Below are positions 55,918 to 64,000 of a stretch of DNA of 64,000 bases, piece after piece. Made by a program: the position numbers and the translations under genes. The stretch is taken from assembly GCA_018823325.1 (NCBI GenBank), contig JAHJIJ010000009.1, forward strand, positions 24,384 to 88,383. Direction: 5' to 3'. Source of the stretch: Alphaproteobacteria bacterium. Lineage in GTDB: Bacteria > Pseudomonadota > Alphaproteobacteria > Sphingomonadales > Sphingomonadaceae. Each line of letters begins with the position of its first letter. Position 1 is the stretch's first letter. The notes under the pieces are model-generated. The model was not told the origin of the DNA. It saw nothing but the letters and a program-made list of their open reading frames with translations, and searched no databases.

Positions 55918-56506
55918 CGACAAGCATCTGATCCAGGGGATCATTATGCCGCCGGCCCTTCCGCCACGCTTCAAGTTGGCTCGCCAGATATGCAGCCGGC
56001 TGGCCGGCCAGTGCCGGCTTTGCCGGGCCTTTCCCCTGCCCGGCTTCGCCATGACAGGTAGCGCAGGCAGGCAGCCCTCGGGAAGCGTCGCCATGGTGAT
56101 AAAGTCGTGACGCGACCGCATGAGCTTTGGCTGACAATGCGGCAGCCTCGGCTTGTCCGCTTGGGAGAGGCAGACCGGCATAATAGGATGTCACTTTCGC
56201 GCGATCGGCTTCGCTCAGTTGCCTGGCGATTGACGCCATTGCGGCATGCTCACGGCGTCCGCGCGCAAAATCGTCAAGCTGTCGCTGGAGATACCCCGCA
56301 TCCTGACCAGCAAGGCGCGGCGCATCGCGGCCGTTTCCCTCGCCATTGAGGCCATGGCAGGTCACGCAAGCCGCTGGAGCTCCAGCTTGGCCACCACTCA
56401 ACGCAATCAGCTCTCCCGTTTGGCGAAACAGGCTCTCTGACGGCCGCAGGTTCGGCTGCAGATCGCAAGCTGCAACGAGAAAAGGAAGGAGGAGAAGGAG
56501 AGGCCG
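55757..56506 (-). CDS. Diheme c4-like cytochrome c (lipoprotein)
   Basis: About 249 residues with two CxxCH heme sites (ACVTCHGLNGEGNG, ACATCHGEAGQGKGP), each followed by LAGQ...YL..QL repeats: a c4-type tandem fold. The N-terminus (MRPLLLLLPFLVAAC from GTG 56506) is a lipoprotein signal; TTG 56557 would add 17 residues. The C-terminal ~37 residues after LAGFSSALPG are not c4-like and are encoded opposite the b561 gene's 3' end, giving an overlap of 161 bp. It probably donates electrons to the oxidase. Confidence 0.85.
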   Translation of the reverse strand, partial: RPLLLLLPFLVAACDLQPNLRPSESLFRQTGELIALSGGQAGAPAACVTCHGLNGEGNGRDAPRLAGQDAGYLQRQLDDFARGRREHAAMASIARQLSEADRAKVTSYYAGLPLPSGQAEAAALSAKAHAVASRLYHHGDASRGLPACATCHGEAGQGKGPAKPALAGQPAAYLASQLEAWRKGRRHNDPLDQMLVVSRRLSDPEIHALAGFSSALPGQHPRGAREAFRAARHVGSRSDASALLQRAGE

Positions 56507-56556
56507 CACATTATCGGGAACAGTTCTGCCCTCAAGGCGGTTCCCTGAAGGAATCA

Positions 56557-56943
56557 ATGTCTGGAAAGCAAATGCTTCGCACGGGGGTAATCGGAGTGAT
56601 CGCGATCTCGCTCAATGCATGCAGCCCGACCGAGTTGCAGCACGAACGGGTAGATGCCGCCTCTGTCCGCAAAGGCCGGGAGGCCGTGGAGCGACTGGGT
56701 TGCGGTGCTTGTCATGACCTGCCCGGCATTGCCTGGCCGAGCGGGCGCGTGGGCCCCAGCCTTCATGGCTTTGCAAACCGGGCGATGATCGCGGGGCAAT
56801 TGCCCAACCGTCCCGACATTCTTGCGCGCTTCGTTCGCGATGCGCCTGCGCTGGTCCCCGGCACGGCCATGCCGGAAATTGAAATGACTCTTGAGGAAGC
56901 CGACGCGATTACCGCTTGGTTGCAAAGTCTCGATGAGTCCTGA
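56557..56943 (+). CDS. Monoheme cytochrome c lipoprotein
   Basis: A 128-residue protein with AAGGA 4 bp upstream of the ATG. The lipobox is SLNAC (~residue 22). A single heme site CGACHDLPGI and the axial ligand Met in PGTAMPEIEM are seen, a class I c-type cytochrome. Its stop lies inside the start of the subunit II gene (overlap of 11 bp), so it is translationally coupled with the oxidase. It is divergent from the diheme cytochrome. Confidence 0.88.
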   Translation: MSGKQMLRTGVIGVIAISLNACSPTELQHERVDAASVRKGREAVERLGCGACHDLPGIAWPSGRVGPSLHGFANRAMIAGQLPNRPDILARFVRDAPALVPGTAMPEIEMTLEEADAITAWLQSLDES

Positions 56944-57898
56944 GGCGCCCATTCCCGCAAGCACGGCGAGCTGGCTGCCGGTGATCCTCGATTCTGCGGG
57001 TCCCTTTTCGCAGCCGGTCACGACGCTGGCGTGGGTGATCTTCACTGGCGGCTTCGTCATCCTCGGTATCGTCATTGCCGCACTCACCATCGCCCTTTTC
57101 GGCTCGCCTCGTCTTAAAGCGCGGCTCGGGGGAGAAAAGGCAATCTGGATCGGCGGCTTCGCCTTCCCCGTCGTGGTGCTGACGATTCTCCTGATCTGGG
57201 GGCTGTGGCTCACCAGCCATCTCTCGGCCCAGCGGATCACAGGCGACGAGATGCGGGTGCGGGTCATCGGCGAGATGTGGTGGTGGCGCGTTCACTATCT
57301 GGACGAGAACGGACGCGAAACCTTCCGCGATGCCAACGAACTTCACATCCCGGTCGGCCAGCCTGTGTTGCTCGACCTGCAAGCGGCCGACGTCATTCAT
57401 AGCTTCTGGGTGCCGCGTCTGGCAGGCAAGATGGACATGATTCCGGGCAGAACCAACCGGTTGCTCATTCAGGCCGATGCACCTGGGGTCTACCACGGGC
57501 AATGCGCAGAATATTGTGGCGGGCCGCATGCACTGATGGGGTTTGTCGTCGTCGCCCACGCCCCGGAGGATTTTGCGCGTTGGCAAGCCGCGCGCGCACC
57601 GGCTCCCGCCGCACAGGGCAGCGCCGCTCGGGGAGCCGATCTGTTCATGAGCAGCGGTTGCGCTGCCTGTCATACCATCCGGGGATCGCCGGCCGACGGT
57701 CTGGCTGGGCCGGACCTCACTCATGTCGGATCGCGTCGTTCGCTCGGCGCCGGAATCCTTCCCAATAACAAGGGCACGCTCGCCGGCTGGATCGCTGACA
57801 GCCAAGCCCTCAAGCCCGGCAATCGCATGCCCGCCTATCATCAATTCGATGGCGAGGAACTGCGTGCGCTCGCCGACTATCTGGCGTCTCGCCAGTGA
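56933..57898 (+). CDS. ctaC: Cytochrome c oxidase subunit II fused to cytochrome c (caa3-type)
   Basis: A 321-residue protein: two membrane helices (WVIFTGGFVILGIVIAALTI; AFPVVVLTILLIWGLWL), the cupredoxin CuA domain with HSFWVPRLAGKMDMIPG and the CuA ligand set HGQCAEYCGGPHALMGF, then a C-terminal cytochrome c domain with CAACHTIRG and the axial Met in NRMPAYHQF. The fused heme domain defines a caa3-type oxidase. Start ATG 56933 overlaps the upstream cytochrome gene. Confidence 0.94.
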   Translation: MSPEAPIPASTASWLPVILDSAGPFSQPVTTLAWVIFTGGFVILGIVIAALTIALFGSPRLKARLGGEKAIWIGGFAFPVVVLTILLIWGLWLTSHLSAQRITGDEMRVRVIGEMWWWRVHYLDENGRETFRDANELHIPVGQPVLLDLQAADVIHSFWVPRLAGKMDMIPGRTNRLLIQADAPGVYHGQCAEYCGGPHALMGFVVVAHAPEDFARWQAARAPAPAAQGSAARGADLFMSSGCAACHTIRGSPADGLAGPDLTHVGSRRSLGAGILPNNKGTLAGWIADSQALKPGNRMPAYHQFDGEELRALADYLASRQ

Positions 57899-60426
57899 CA
57901 TCGGAGACCGGCTTCGATCCCGCACTCTACGCGCGCCTGCCGGTCGAAGGTCCGCGCCCGGAGGGCGAGGAAGAGAAGCTCTGTCGGGCATGGAGCGCGC
58001 CCAAAGGCTGGCAACATCTCACTGAGGTGAACAACCAGTACATCGGGATCTACTATGTCGGTACGGCATTCCTGTTTTTCATTCTGGCCGGAATTCTTGC
58101 CCTGCTGATGCGCGTGCAACTGGCGGCCCCGTTGCTCGATGTCCTGCCGCAAGACACGTATAATCAGGTCTTCACCATGCACGGCACGGTGATGATGTTC
58201 CTCTTTGCCGTTCCTGCGGTGGAAGCGGTCGCCGTGCTCCTCCTCCCGCAAATGCTGGGCGCGCGGGACCTCCCCTTCCCTCGGCTCTCGGCCTACGCCT
58301 TCTGGGCCTATGCAATCGGCGGCCTGTGCTTCTTCGCCTCGCTGTTCGTCGGCCTCGCGCCGGACGGCGGCTGGTTCATGTATCCGCCGCTCACGTCCAA
58401 GGCATTCTCGCCCGGCATCAATGTCGATTTCTGGCTGCTGGGCATCGGCTTTATCGAGATCAGCGCCATCGCCGGCGCGATCGAGATCATTGTCGGCGTC
58501 ATGCGAACCCGGGCACCCGGCATGTCGCTCGACAAGATGCCGATTTTCGCCTGGGCGCTTCTGGTCTTCGCGGTGATGATCATCATCGCTTTTCCGGCCG
58601 TCATCCTCTCAACCCTGCTGCTGGAGGCCGAGCGCGCCCTCAACTGGCCGATCTTCGATGTTGGCCGAGGGGGCGACCCCGTGCTTTGGCAGCATCTCTT
58701 CTGGTTCTTCGGCCATCCGGAGGTTTACATCATCTTCCTGCCTGCTGCGGGCATGATGAGCATGATCATTCCTACCGTCGCGCGCACGGAGCTGGTCGGC
58801 TATCGCATGATCGTGCTGGCCATGCTGGCCACCGGCTTTCTCAGCTTCGGCGTATGGGCGCACCACATGTTCACGACCGGGATGCCGCCGATGACAACGG
58901 GCTTCTTCTCGGCCGCGTCCATGGCGGTGAGCGTGCCAGCGGGCATCCAGGTCTTCTCGTGGATCGCGACCTACGCCACCGGCAAACCGCGCTTCAACGC
59001 GCCGGGGCTCTTCACGATGGGCGCCGTCATCGTTTTCGTGACCGGCGGCCTGACCGGCGTCATGGTCGCGCTGGTGCCCTTCGACTGGCAGGTCCACGAT
59101 ACCTATTTCATCGTGGCGCATCTGCATTACGTGCTGATCGGCGGCATGGTCTTTCCACTGTTCGCTGCCTTCTATTACTGGATTCCGATGAGCAGTGCCT
59201 GGCCGCTGTCCGAGCGGCTGGCGAAATGGGTGTTCACGCTCATGTTCGCAGGGATCAACATCGCCTTCATGCCGATGCACTTTGCCGGACTGATGGGGAT
59301 GCCGCGGCGGGTCTATACCTATCTGCCGGAACATGGCTGGGCCTTGCCCAATCTCATTTCAACGATCGGCGCCTTCATGTTTGCAGCAGGCGTGCTGCTT
59401 TTCGTGATCGATCTTGCGCGCAACTTCCGGCCGAGACCGGGCGGCGGCTCGGCAGGCAATGTCTACGGCGCAGGCACGTTGGAGTGGCTCCCGTCCGATC
59501 TGTACGGCAGCAGGTCCATTCCGGTGGTGGCGAGCCGGGAGCCGCTGTGGGATGATCCCGCGCTGGCACAGAATGCCGAGCGTGGCGGCTATTTCCTGCC
59601 AGGGTCCGTGACGGGCTATCGGGAGTCCCTGGTGACCAGTCCGATCCGGGCCGAGCCGCAATATCTCCAGGTTCTGCCCGGCCGGACGGCCTCGCCCTTC
59701 GCGGCCGCTCTGTTCACCGCCGGATTCTTCCTCGCGCTGACCGTGCAGGCCTATACGTTTAGCATCGCCAGCGCGATCTTAGCGCTCATGGCACTGCTGC
59801 GCTGGCTCTGGGAGACGGATCGGCACGTCCCCCTGGACAATGTCGACATTGGCGGCGGCATCATGGTGCCCGCCAATGTTACCGGGCCAATGAGCCATGG
59901 CTGGTGGGCCACCATCACCCTGCTCATCGTGATCGGAATGATCTTCAGCATGGCATTGTTCGGCAATGCCTTCCTCTGGTCAAATCAACCCGCCTTCTGG
60001 TCGCAGCCTCCCGCAATTCTGCCGGCGTTCCCAGTTCTGGGCCTCAATCTCGCTGCGGTGGCACTCAGTCTCGGCGCGAGATGGATATTGCGTCGCCAAC
60101 GGCAGGGCTGGGCCTCTGCGGCCCTGATCGGCGCGACGGCGCTGGCGACAGGCGCGCTGGTCCTGGAACATTCCCTCTGGCGCGCGGCCGGCTTCGACCC
60201 CGAGATGAGCGCGCAGGCAGCGCTCGCGTATACGCTGCAGGCCTTGCAGATGTTTATCCTGGTCGTTGCCGTGCTCATGTCCTTCAATATCTGGGCACGG
60301 GTCTTGCGCGGGCTCGTTACCGCGCCGACGAACACGAGCGTCGATGTCGCGGCACTGTTCATTGCCTATTGCGGCGCACAGGGCTTCGTCGGATCTCTGT
60401 TCCCCCGGCTGCTGGGGGTGAGCTGA
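57895..60426 (+). CDS. ctaD: Cytochrome c oxidase subunit I/III fusion (caa3-type)
   Basis: An 843-residue protein starting with GTG at a GTGA overlap. Residues ~1-540 are subunit I: MHGTVMMFLF (low-spin heme His), FFGHPEVYIIFLP (CuB His, Tyr cross-link, E of the A1-type D-channel), WAHHMFTTGMPP (CuB) and HDTYFIVAHLHYVL (heme a/a3 ligands). After a linker, residues ~590-843 form a subunit III-like helical part (MSHGWWATITLLIVIGMIFS, ALQMFILVVAVLMSFNIW). A fused I+III subunit is known in other caa3-type oxidases. Confidence 0.95.
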   Translation: MTSETGFDPALYARLPVEGPRPEGEEEKLCRAWSAPKGWQHLTEVNNQYIGIYYVGTAFLFFILAGILALLMRVQLAAPLLDVLPQDTYNQVFTMHGTVMMFLFAVPAVEAVAVLLLPQMLGARDLPFPRLSAYAFWAYAIGGLCFFASLFVGLAPDGGWFMYPPLTSKAFSPGINVDFWLLGIGFIEISAIAGAIEIIVGVMRTRAPGMSLDKMPIFAWALLVFAVMIIIAFPAVILSTLLLEAERALNWPIFDVGRGGDPVLWQHLFWFFGHPEVYIIFLPAAGMMSMIIPTVARTELVGYRMIVLAMLATGFLSFGVWAHHMFTTGMPPMTTGFFSAASMAVSVPAGIQVFSWIATYATGKPRFNAPGLFTMGAVIVFVTGGLTGVMVALVPFDWQVHDTYFIVAHLHYVLIGGMVFPLFAAFYYWIPMSSAWPLSERLAKWVFTLMFAGINIAFMPMHFAGLMGMPRRVYTYLPEHGWALPNLISTIGAFMFAAGVLLFVIDLARNFRPRPGGGSAGNVYGAGTLEWLPSDLYGSRSIPVVASREPLWDDPALAQNAERGGYFLPGSVTGYRESLVTSPIRAEPQYLQVLPGRTASPFAAALFTAGFFLALTVQAYTFSIASAILALMALLRWLWETDRHVPLDNVDIGGGIMVPANVTGPMSHGWWATITLLIVIGMIFSMALFGNAFLWSNQPAFWSQPPAILPAFPVLGLNLAAVALSLGARWILRRQRQGWASAALIGATALATGALVLEHSLWRAAGFDPEMSAQAALAYTLQALQMFILVVAVLMSFNIWARVLRGLVTAPTNTSVDVAALFIAYCGAQGFVGSLFPRLLGVS

Positions 60427-60429
60427 CCG

Positions 60430-60717
60430 ATGAAGACCTGGCTCATTCTGTTATGCGGGCTGGTGCTCTGGGCAGTTCATTTTTTCGTCGCCTACTTCAT
60501 CGGGGAGTTCATTGGAGAGACGCAAGGCCCGCGCATCGCCGTTCTGGGGCTCACCCTGCTGTGCCTGGCCGGCGTGGCCGCATTGGGCGTGTTGCTGCGG
60601 AGTATGCGACCGGAAGACGACCATGATCGCTGGCGCAGGAGCGCCGCGTTGGGAACTTTGGCGATCAGTTTCGTGGCAATCTTCTGGCAGGGCTTTCCCG
60701 CATTGTTCGTGCCCTGA
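60430..60717 (+). CDS. Small membrane protein of the oxidase cluster
   Basis: A 95-residue protein 3 bp after the subunit I gene, with three predicted helices (LILLCGLVLWAVHFFVAYFI, AVLGLTLLCLAGVAALGVLL, LGTLAISFVAIFWQGFPALF). Such small proteins at this position resemble subunit IV-like or assembly proteins of caa3 clusters; no specific family is recognised. Confidence 0.7.
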   Translation: MKTWLILLCGLVLWAVHFFVAYFIGEFIGETQGPRIAVLGLTLLCLAGVAALGVLLRSMRPEDDHDRWRRSAALGTLAISFVAIFWQGFPALFVP

Positions 60718-60726
60718 CCGGACGGA

Positions 60727-63192
60727 TCAGACGATCCGCCGATCCCAGCTGCCATAACGCTCCCGAATGGCTCCCCGGCGGAAGCTCAACCCCACCAAAG
60801 CGACACCGATGGCTGCGTTCGCGATGCAGTGGATCGTCGTCCCGCCGAGCATCAGCGGCGAAGCGGCAATCGCCAGTCCGAGCGGCACGAGGAGAAAGCG
60901 CAATGCGCGCGCCACTTCCGCTGCCGCGAGCGATATGACGGTGATCGCCAGCAATCCAAGCAGATGATCCGCGTCCGCCATCATGCCTTCCGCACCGAAG
61001 GTGAGACGGCTGAAGGGCAGGATAAGCGCCAGGGCCCCAGCCAGCGCCAGGTTCCAGGGCAGGTTGACCCCACCGGCCCACATGTCCCGCAGGACGATGG
61101 CCGGCCCCCGGTCGAACTCGTCGGCACGCTCATCCTTTTGCCCCTCGTCGGTATCGCCGAACAGGAAGACCCGCAGCCAAGGGCGCCCGAGCTTCGCACG
61201 CCGGCGCACGAACTGGAGCGTGGCAAGCAATTCATCGAGCGAATAGGGAATCTGGATGAGCATTGCCGCGGCGGCAATCAGCGTGAGCGTTGCCCAGGTC
61301 CCGATCACGATCGGCTGAATGATGATGAAGAAGATGGAAACCACGCCGAGGGGCGCGATCATCAGCCCGAAGAGGAAGACGAGCCACGGCATGGTGCGCC
61401 AGCGCGCCTGCGAGCCGATCAGCCCCGTCACGATCTCCAGCGCATAGGTATAGCCGCCAAGAGCCGCATCGGGGATCGGGAACGCCTCGGACACCGACGA
61501 GGTGATCACCGCTTCCGTGCCATTCTTGCTTGGGTCGTCGGGCAATCCCGGGAAGAACGGATCCCACACGCCATCAATCTGCCCGAGCTGATAGGCCGTG
61601 AGATAGCGAGATACGAGCAGGCCGACGAGCGCGAGGAAGATGATCGGTACGCGCTGTGTCCAGGTCGATGGGTTATAGCTCCACCCCGGAGGCACCTCCG
61701 GCCCAGTCATGGACGCGACGACCGATGGACCGGGATCGGGTCTGGTCCCAACCGCCAAGCCGAAAGCGAAGGCACCAACGAGCGTATCCGACAGGAACGC
61801 TGCCGGATTGGTGGTCCAGAAGAGGAACGGCACCGCCATGATGCCGGCTGCCACCCCTGCCGCCGCCCAGCGCGCCCAGCCCATCCGCCATGAAAGAGCC
61901 AAAGTTGAAAACAGGATCAGCGCCGCTCCCAGCGCAATTTCGGACCAGAACAGCAGCGGCTCTGTGACTTGCACGATCACAGGCTGAGTGAGGATCCAGC
62001 AGCCGAGCGCGATGTTGATGAAGTGCGCCCAGCGCGTTTGTGTATGGGCCGCGCGATAATCGCGCTCATGCGCGGCCCGCAGCGATTCCGGGTTCTCGCC
62101 GACAGCCACGGCTTCTTCCACAAACGCGGGCGGAGGAACCTTGTTGGCCTTGTACCAGCCTGCAGGATCGTCCTTCAGGGTCTTGACGATTTCCGGCAGC
62201 TTCTCGGATACGCGATGGCGCGGTTCCCAGCCAAGCAGCGTCCTGGCGCGGCCGATGTCGATCTCATAATGATCGCTCGCCATTCGCGTCATGAAAGGCT
62301 GGATGAATGGTCTTTCTCCCCCGTCTATCGCATCGGGCACCAGCGGCTCGGCCTTGTCCTGTGCCCAAGCGCCTGCACCGGCGATGGCGGCAGGCACCCG
62401 GATCGTCTCCCACTCATCCTCGCCGTGAATAAGGCAACCGAGCCGATCCTGAAGATCGGCATAGCCTAATGTCTCCGGCTCACCGACGAGAATGACCGTC
62501 TCGCCCGTGAACTCAGCCCGGCGATCGATCGCGCGCACGAAGGCGTCGATCATGTCCTCGCGATGGACCATAGCCTGACCAGCGTCCGTGTCCCCCGAAT
62601 AGAGATGACTCTGGAAATCGCGCTCATAAATCCGGGCAATCTGGTGCGCGAAGGTGGGAACCAACGTGCGCTCGTCGTAAAGTCCAGCAAGATGGAGATA
62701 GACGACCGACATGTCGCCACGCACATCGCTGATCGCCTGCTCAGCCTCGGCCTTGGAGCGCGGATAGGCCCAGCCAGGCTTGATGGGCTGTGTCTCGTCG
62801 ATCTTTTCGCCCGGCTCTCCGGCCTCATGGACAAGCATGGTGCCGGAATAGAGAAACTGCTCGACCTTGTGGTCACGCAGCGCTTCGACAAGATTGCGAC
62901 TGCCCTCGACGTTCACGGCGCGATACTGAGGCTTGTCCTCTCCGGTGAAGTCGAAATAGGCAGCCAGATGCACCACGCTGGCAATGTGCTCGCCATGCTC
63001 CTGCCTGATGTCCGCTAGCGCGCGCCGAACGCTCTCCTGGTCGGTCAGATCCACCTCGATTACCGGAAAGTCGACATCGCCCTTTCTGACATCCAGCCCC
63101 ACCACGCGGTATTGCCGCGCCAGGGCCGCAGCGATAGAACGTCCGATATTACCGGATGCGCCGGTTATCAGGACAAGCGGCCTGTCCGTCAT
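60727..63192 (-). CDS. NAD-dependent epimerase fused to SPW-repeat and VKOR-like membrane domains
   Basis: An 821-residue protein. Residues ~1-330 are an extended SDR/epimerase: VLITGASGNIGRSIAAAL (NAD-binding) and GWAYPRSKAEAEQ (YxxxK). Residues ~385-500 are a first membrane region resembling SPW repeats, and ~510-660 a second resembling the bacterial VKOR family (YNPSTWTQRVPI, DAALGGYTYALEIVTGLIG, IIQPIVIGTWATLTL). Residues ~715-800 are a further SPW-like region. In VKOR relatives the last segment normally reads WCTLCL; here it is WATLTL (~residues 630-637), so the redox pair is missing. Function is unknown; substrate modification at the inner membrane is possible. Confidence 0.82.
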   Translation of the reverse strand: MTDRPLVLITGASGNIGRSIAAALARQYRVVGLDVRKGDVDFPVIEVDLTDQESVRRALADIRQEHGEHIASVVHLAAYFDFTGEDKPQYRAVNVEGSRNLVEALRDHKVEQFLYSGTMLVHEAGEPGEKIDETQPIKPGWAYPRSKAEAEQAISDVRGDMSVVYLHLAGLYDERTLVPTFAHQIARIYERDFQSHLYSGDTDAGQAMVHREDMIDAFVRAIDRRAEFTGETVILVGEPETLGYADLQDRLGCLIHGEDEWETIRVPAAIAGAGAWAQDKAEPLVPDAIDGGERPFIQPFMTRMASDHYEIDIGRARTLLGWEPRHRVSEKLPEIVKTLKDDPAGWYKANKVPPPAFVEEAVAVGENPESLRAAHERDYRAAHTQTRWAHFINIALGCWILTQPVIVQVTEPLLFWSEIALGAALILFSTLALSWRMGWARWAAAGVAAGIMAVPFLFWTTNPAAFLSDTLVGAFAFGLAVGTRPDPGPSVVASMTGPEVPPGWSYNPSTWTQRVPIIFLALVGLLVSRYLTAYQLGQIDGVWDPFFPGLPDDPSKNGTEAVITSSVSEAFPIPDAALGGYTYALEIVTGLIGSQARWRTMPWLVFLFGLMIAPLGVVSIFFIIIQPIVIGTWATLTLIAAAAMLIQIPYSLDELLATLQFVRRRAKLGRPWLRVFLFGDTDEGQKDERADEFDRGPAIVLRDMWAGGVNLPWNLALAGALALILPFSRLTFGAEGMMADADHLLGLLAITVISLAAAEVARALRFLLVPLGLAIAASPLMLGGTTIHCIANAAIGVALVGLSFRRGAIRERYGSWDRRIV

Positions 63193-63320
63193 AATGCGCC
63201 CGTCATGTTGATCTGGCCTCCCACCGCCTTGCCGGACCCAACCCGGCCGCGATTTTACTACGGCTCCGGCGGCAGATCGTTCCCGGGAGCGCTAGGCAGG
63301 CGAGGCTGGAAGCAGGATCA

Positions 63321-63992
63321 TCATTGATAGCGCAGGCCGGCATCCATGATGCGCTGGCGCAGATTGAAGACGTCGAGGCTAAATTCACCCGCCGCCAGCT
63401 TCTCGCGTTTCTCGCCCTCGTTCGCCTCCCGCGCGCGGGCGGCTTCGAGGACCTTGGCGGCATTAGCGCGGGGCACGACGCACACGCCATCGTCATCGGC
63501 GACGATCACATCACCCGGATTGACCGCCGCATTGGCGCACACCACCGGAATGTTCACGCTGCCCAGCGTGTTCTTGACCGTGCCCTGCGCATAGATCGCC
63601 TTCGACCAGACCGGGAAGTTCATCTCGGTGAGATCACGCACGTCGCGCACGCCGGCATCGATGATGAGGCCACGGCAGCCGCGCGCCTGCGCCGAGGTCG
63701 CCAGCAGATCGCCGAAATAGCCATCCTCGCACGGGCTGGTCGGCGCCAGCAGCAGCACGTCGCCTGCCTTCAGCTGTTCGATCGCCACGTGCACCATCCA
63801 GTTGTCACCCGGAGGCGCGCTGATCGTCACGGCGCTGCCGGCAATCCGCGCGCCGCGATAGATCGGCCGCATGTAGCTCGCCAGCAGCCCCGTGCGACCC
63901 TGCGCCTCATGGACCGTCGCCACACCGCAAGCCGCCAGCCCGTCAATTACCTCCGGATCGGCACGCTCGATATTCTGTACGACGACACCCAT
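63321..63992 (-). CDS. ligK: 4-carboxy-4-hydroxy-2-oxoadipate aldolase (LigK/ProA type)
   Basis: A 223-residue protein of the class II CHA/HMG aldolase family (RraA-like fold), which splits 4-carboxy-4-hydroxy-2-oxoadipate into pyruvate and oxaloacetate at the end of protocatechuate 4,5-cleavage. It shows [50 protein letters not shown] (R-D metal/pyruvate site) and [17 protein letters not shown]. Only this gene of the pathway lies in the window, so the cluster context is unseen. It starts at ATG 63992, close to the window edge. Confidence 0.9.
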   Translation of the reverse strand: MGVVVQNIERADPEVIDGLAACGVATVHEAQGRTGLLASYMRPIYRGARIAGSAVTISAPPGDNWMVHVAIEQLKAGDVLLLAPTSPCEDGYFGDLLATSAQARGCRGLIIDAGVRDVRDLTEMNFPVWSKAIYAQGTVKNTLGSVNIPVVCANAAVNPGDVIVADDDGVCVVPRANAAKVLEAARAREANEGEKREKLAAGEFSLDVFNLRQRIMDAGLRYQ

Positions 63993-64000
63993 GATTGCTC

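Noticed and set aside
60829..61893. A 354-residue open frame opposite the VKOR-like fusion
   Set aside because: Very Arg/Glu-rich shadow of membrane helices; no features of a real protein.

Overview
The window is high-GC chromosomal DNA from an alphaproteobacterium, most likely a member of the Sphingomonadaceae (Sphingobium/Novosphingobium/Sphingomonas type). Supporting signs are the adjacent glyQ-glyS-ppdK genes, a large sphingomonad-style TonB-dependent receptor beside a CocE/NonD hydrolase, DUF6152 and TraB/GumN paralogues, a LigK-type aldolase and an mreBCD-mrdA cell-shape operon. This placement is inferred from gene content; no 16S rRNA is present.

Layout. 1-26.9 kb is ordinary core genome: the end of a TauE/SafE permease, a secreted protein plus DUF6152 pair, tRNA-Arg(ACG), ppdK, glyS and glyQ (glyS carries an in-frame palindromic repeat), two tandem TraB/GumN genes, rplY-pth, rlpA, a PhoX-like phosphatase, ychF, a His/Met-rich probable copper pair, an Rrf2-methyltransferase operon with a palindrome over its start codon, MaoC, two SnoaL-like genes, mutL and mreB-mreC-mreD-mrdA.

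27.1-46.0 kb is accessory DNA stacked on tRNA-Lys(CTT). The last 45 bp of the tRNA gene are repeated exactly at 41924-41968 and in decayed form at 45929-45965. The first segment (about 14.8 kb) carries a type I restriction-modification locus (hsdM, hsdS with an unusual C-terminal extension, a separate PD-(D/E)XK/DUF4268 protein, hsdR), a small lipoprotein, a PIN-like protein flanked by CG-rich direct repeats, and a satellite-like block (Toprim/AAA primase-helicase, AlpA regulator, tyrosine integrase). The second segment (about 4 kb) has no integrase and carries an ECF sigma/anti-sigma pair divergent from an SrpA-type catalase and a cytochrome b561. A matching GGAATAA...CGTC promoter-like motif lies on each strand between them, suggesting one autoregulated peroxide or oxidative-stress module.

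46.1-64 kb is core-like or lineage-specific metabolism: a peptidase-like CocE hydrolase and TonB receptor, an ergothioneine operon (DUF2171-egtB-egtD), a membrane-anchored retropepsin-like protease, and a caa3-type oxidase cluster (CtaG-like protein, cytochrome b561, two c-type cytochromes, subunit II fused to cytochrome c, subunit I fused to III, small membrane protein). It ends with a large epimerase/VKOR-like/SPW membrane fusion that lacks the VKOR CxxC pair, and a ligK-type aldolase.

The best candidates for something undescribed are the four-gene restriction locus with its extra nuclease and extended specificity subunit, the PIN-like gene between direct repeats, the redox-dead VKOR fusion, and the sigma/catalase/b561 module with mirrored promoters.
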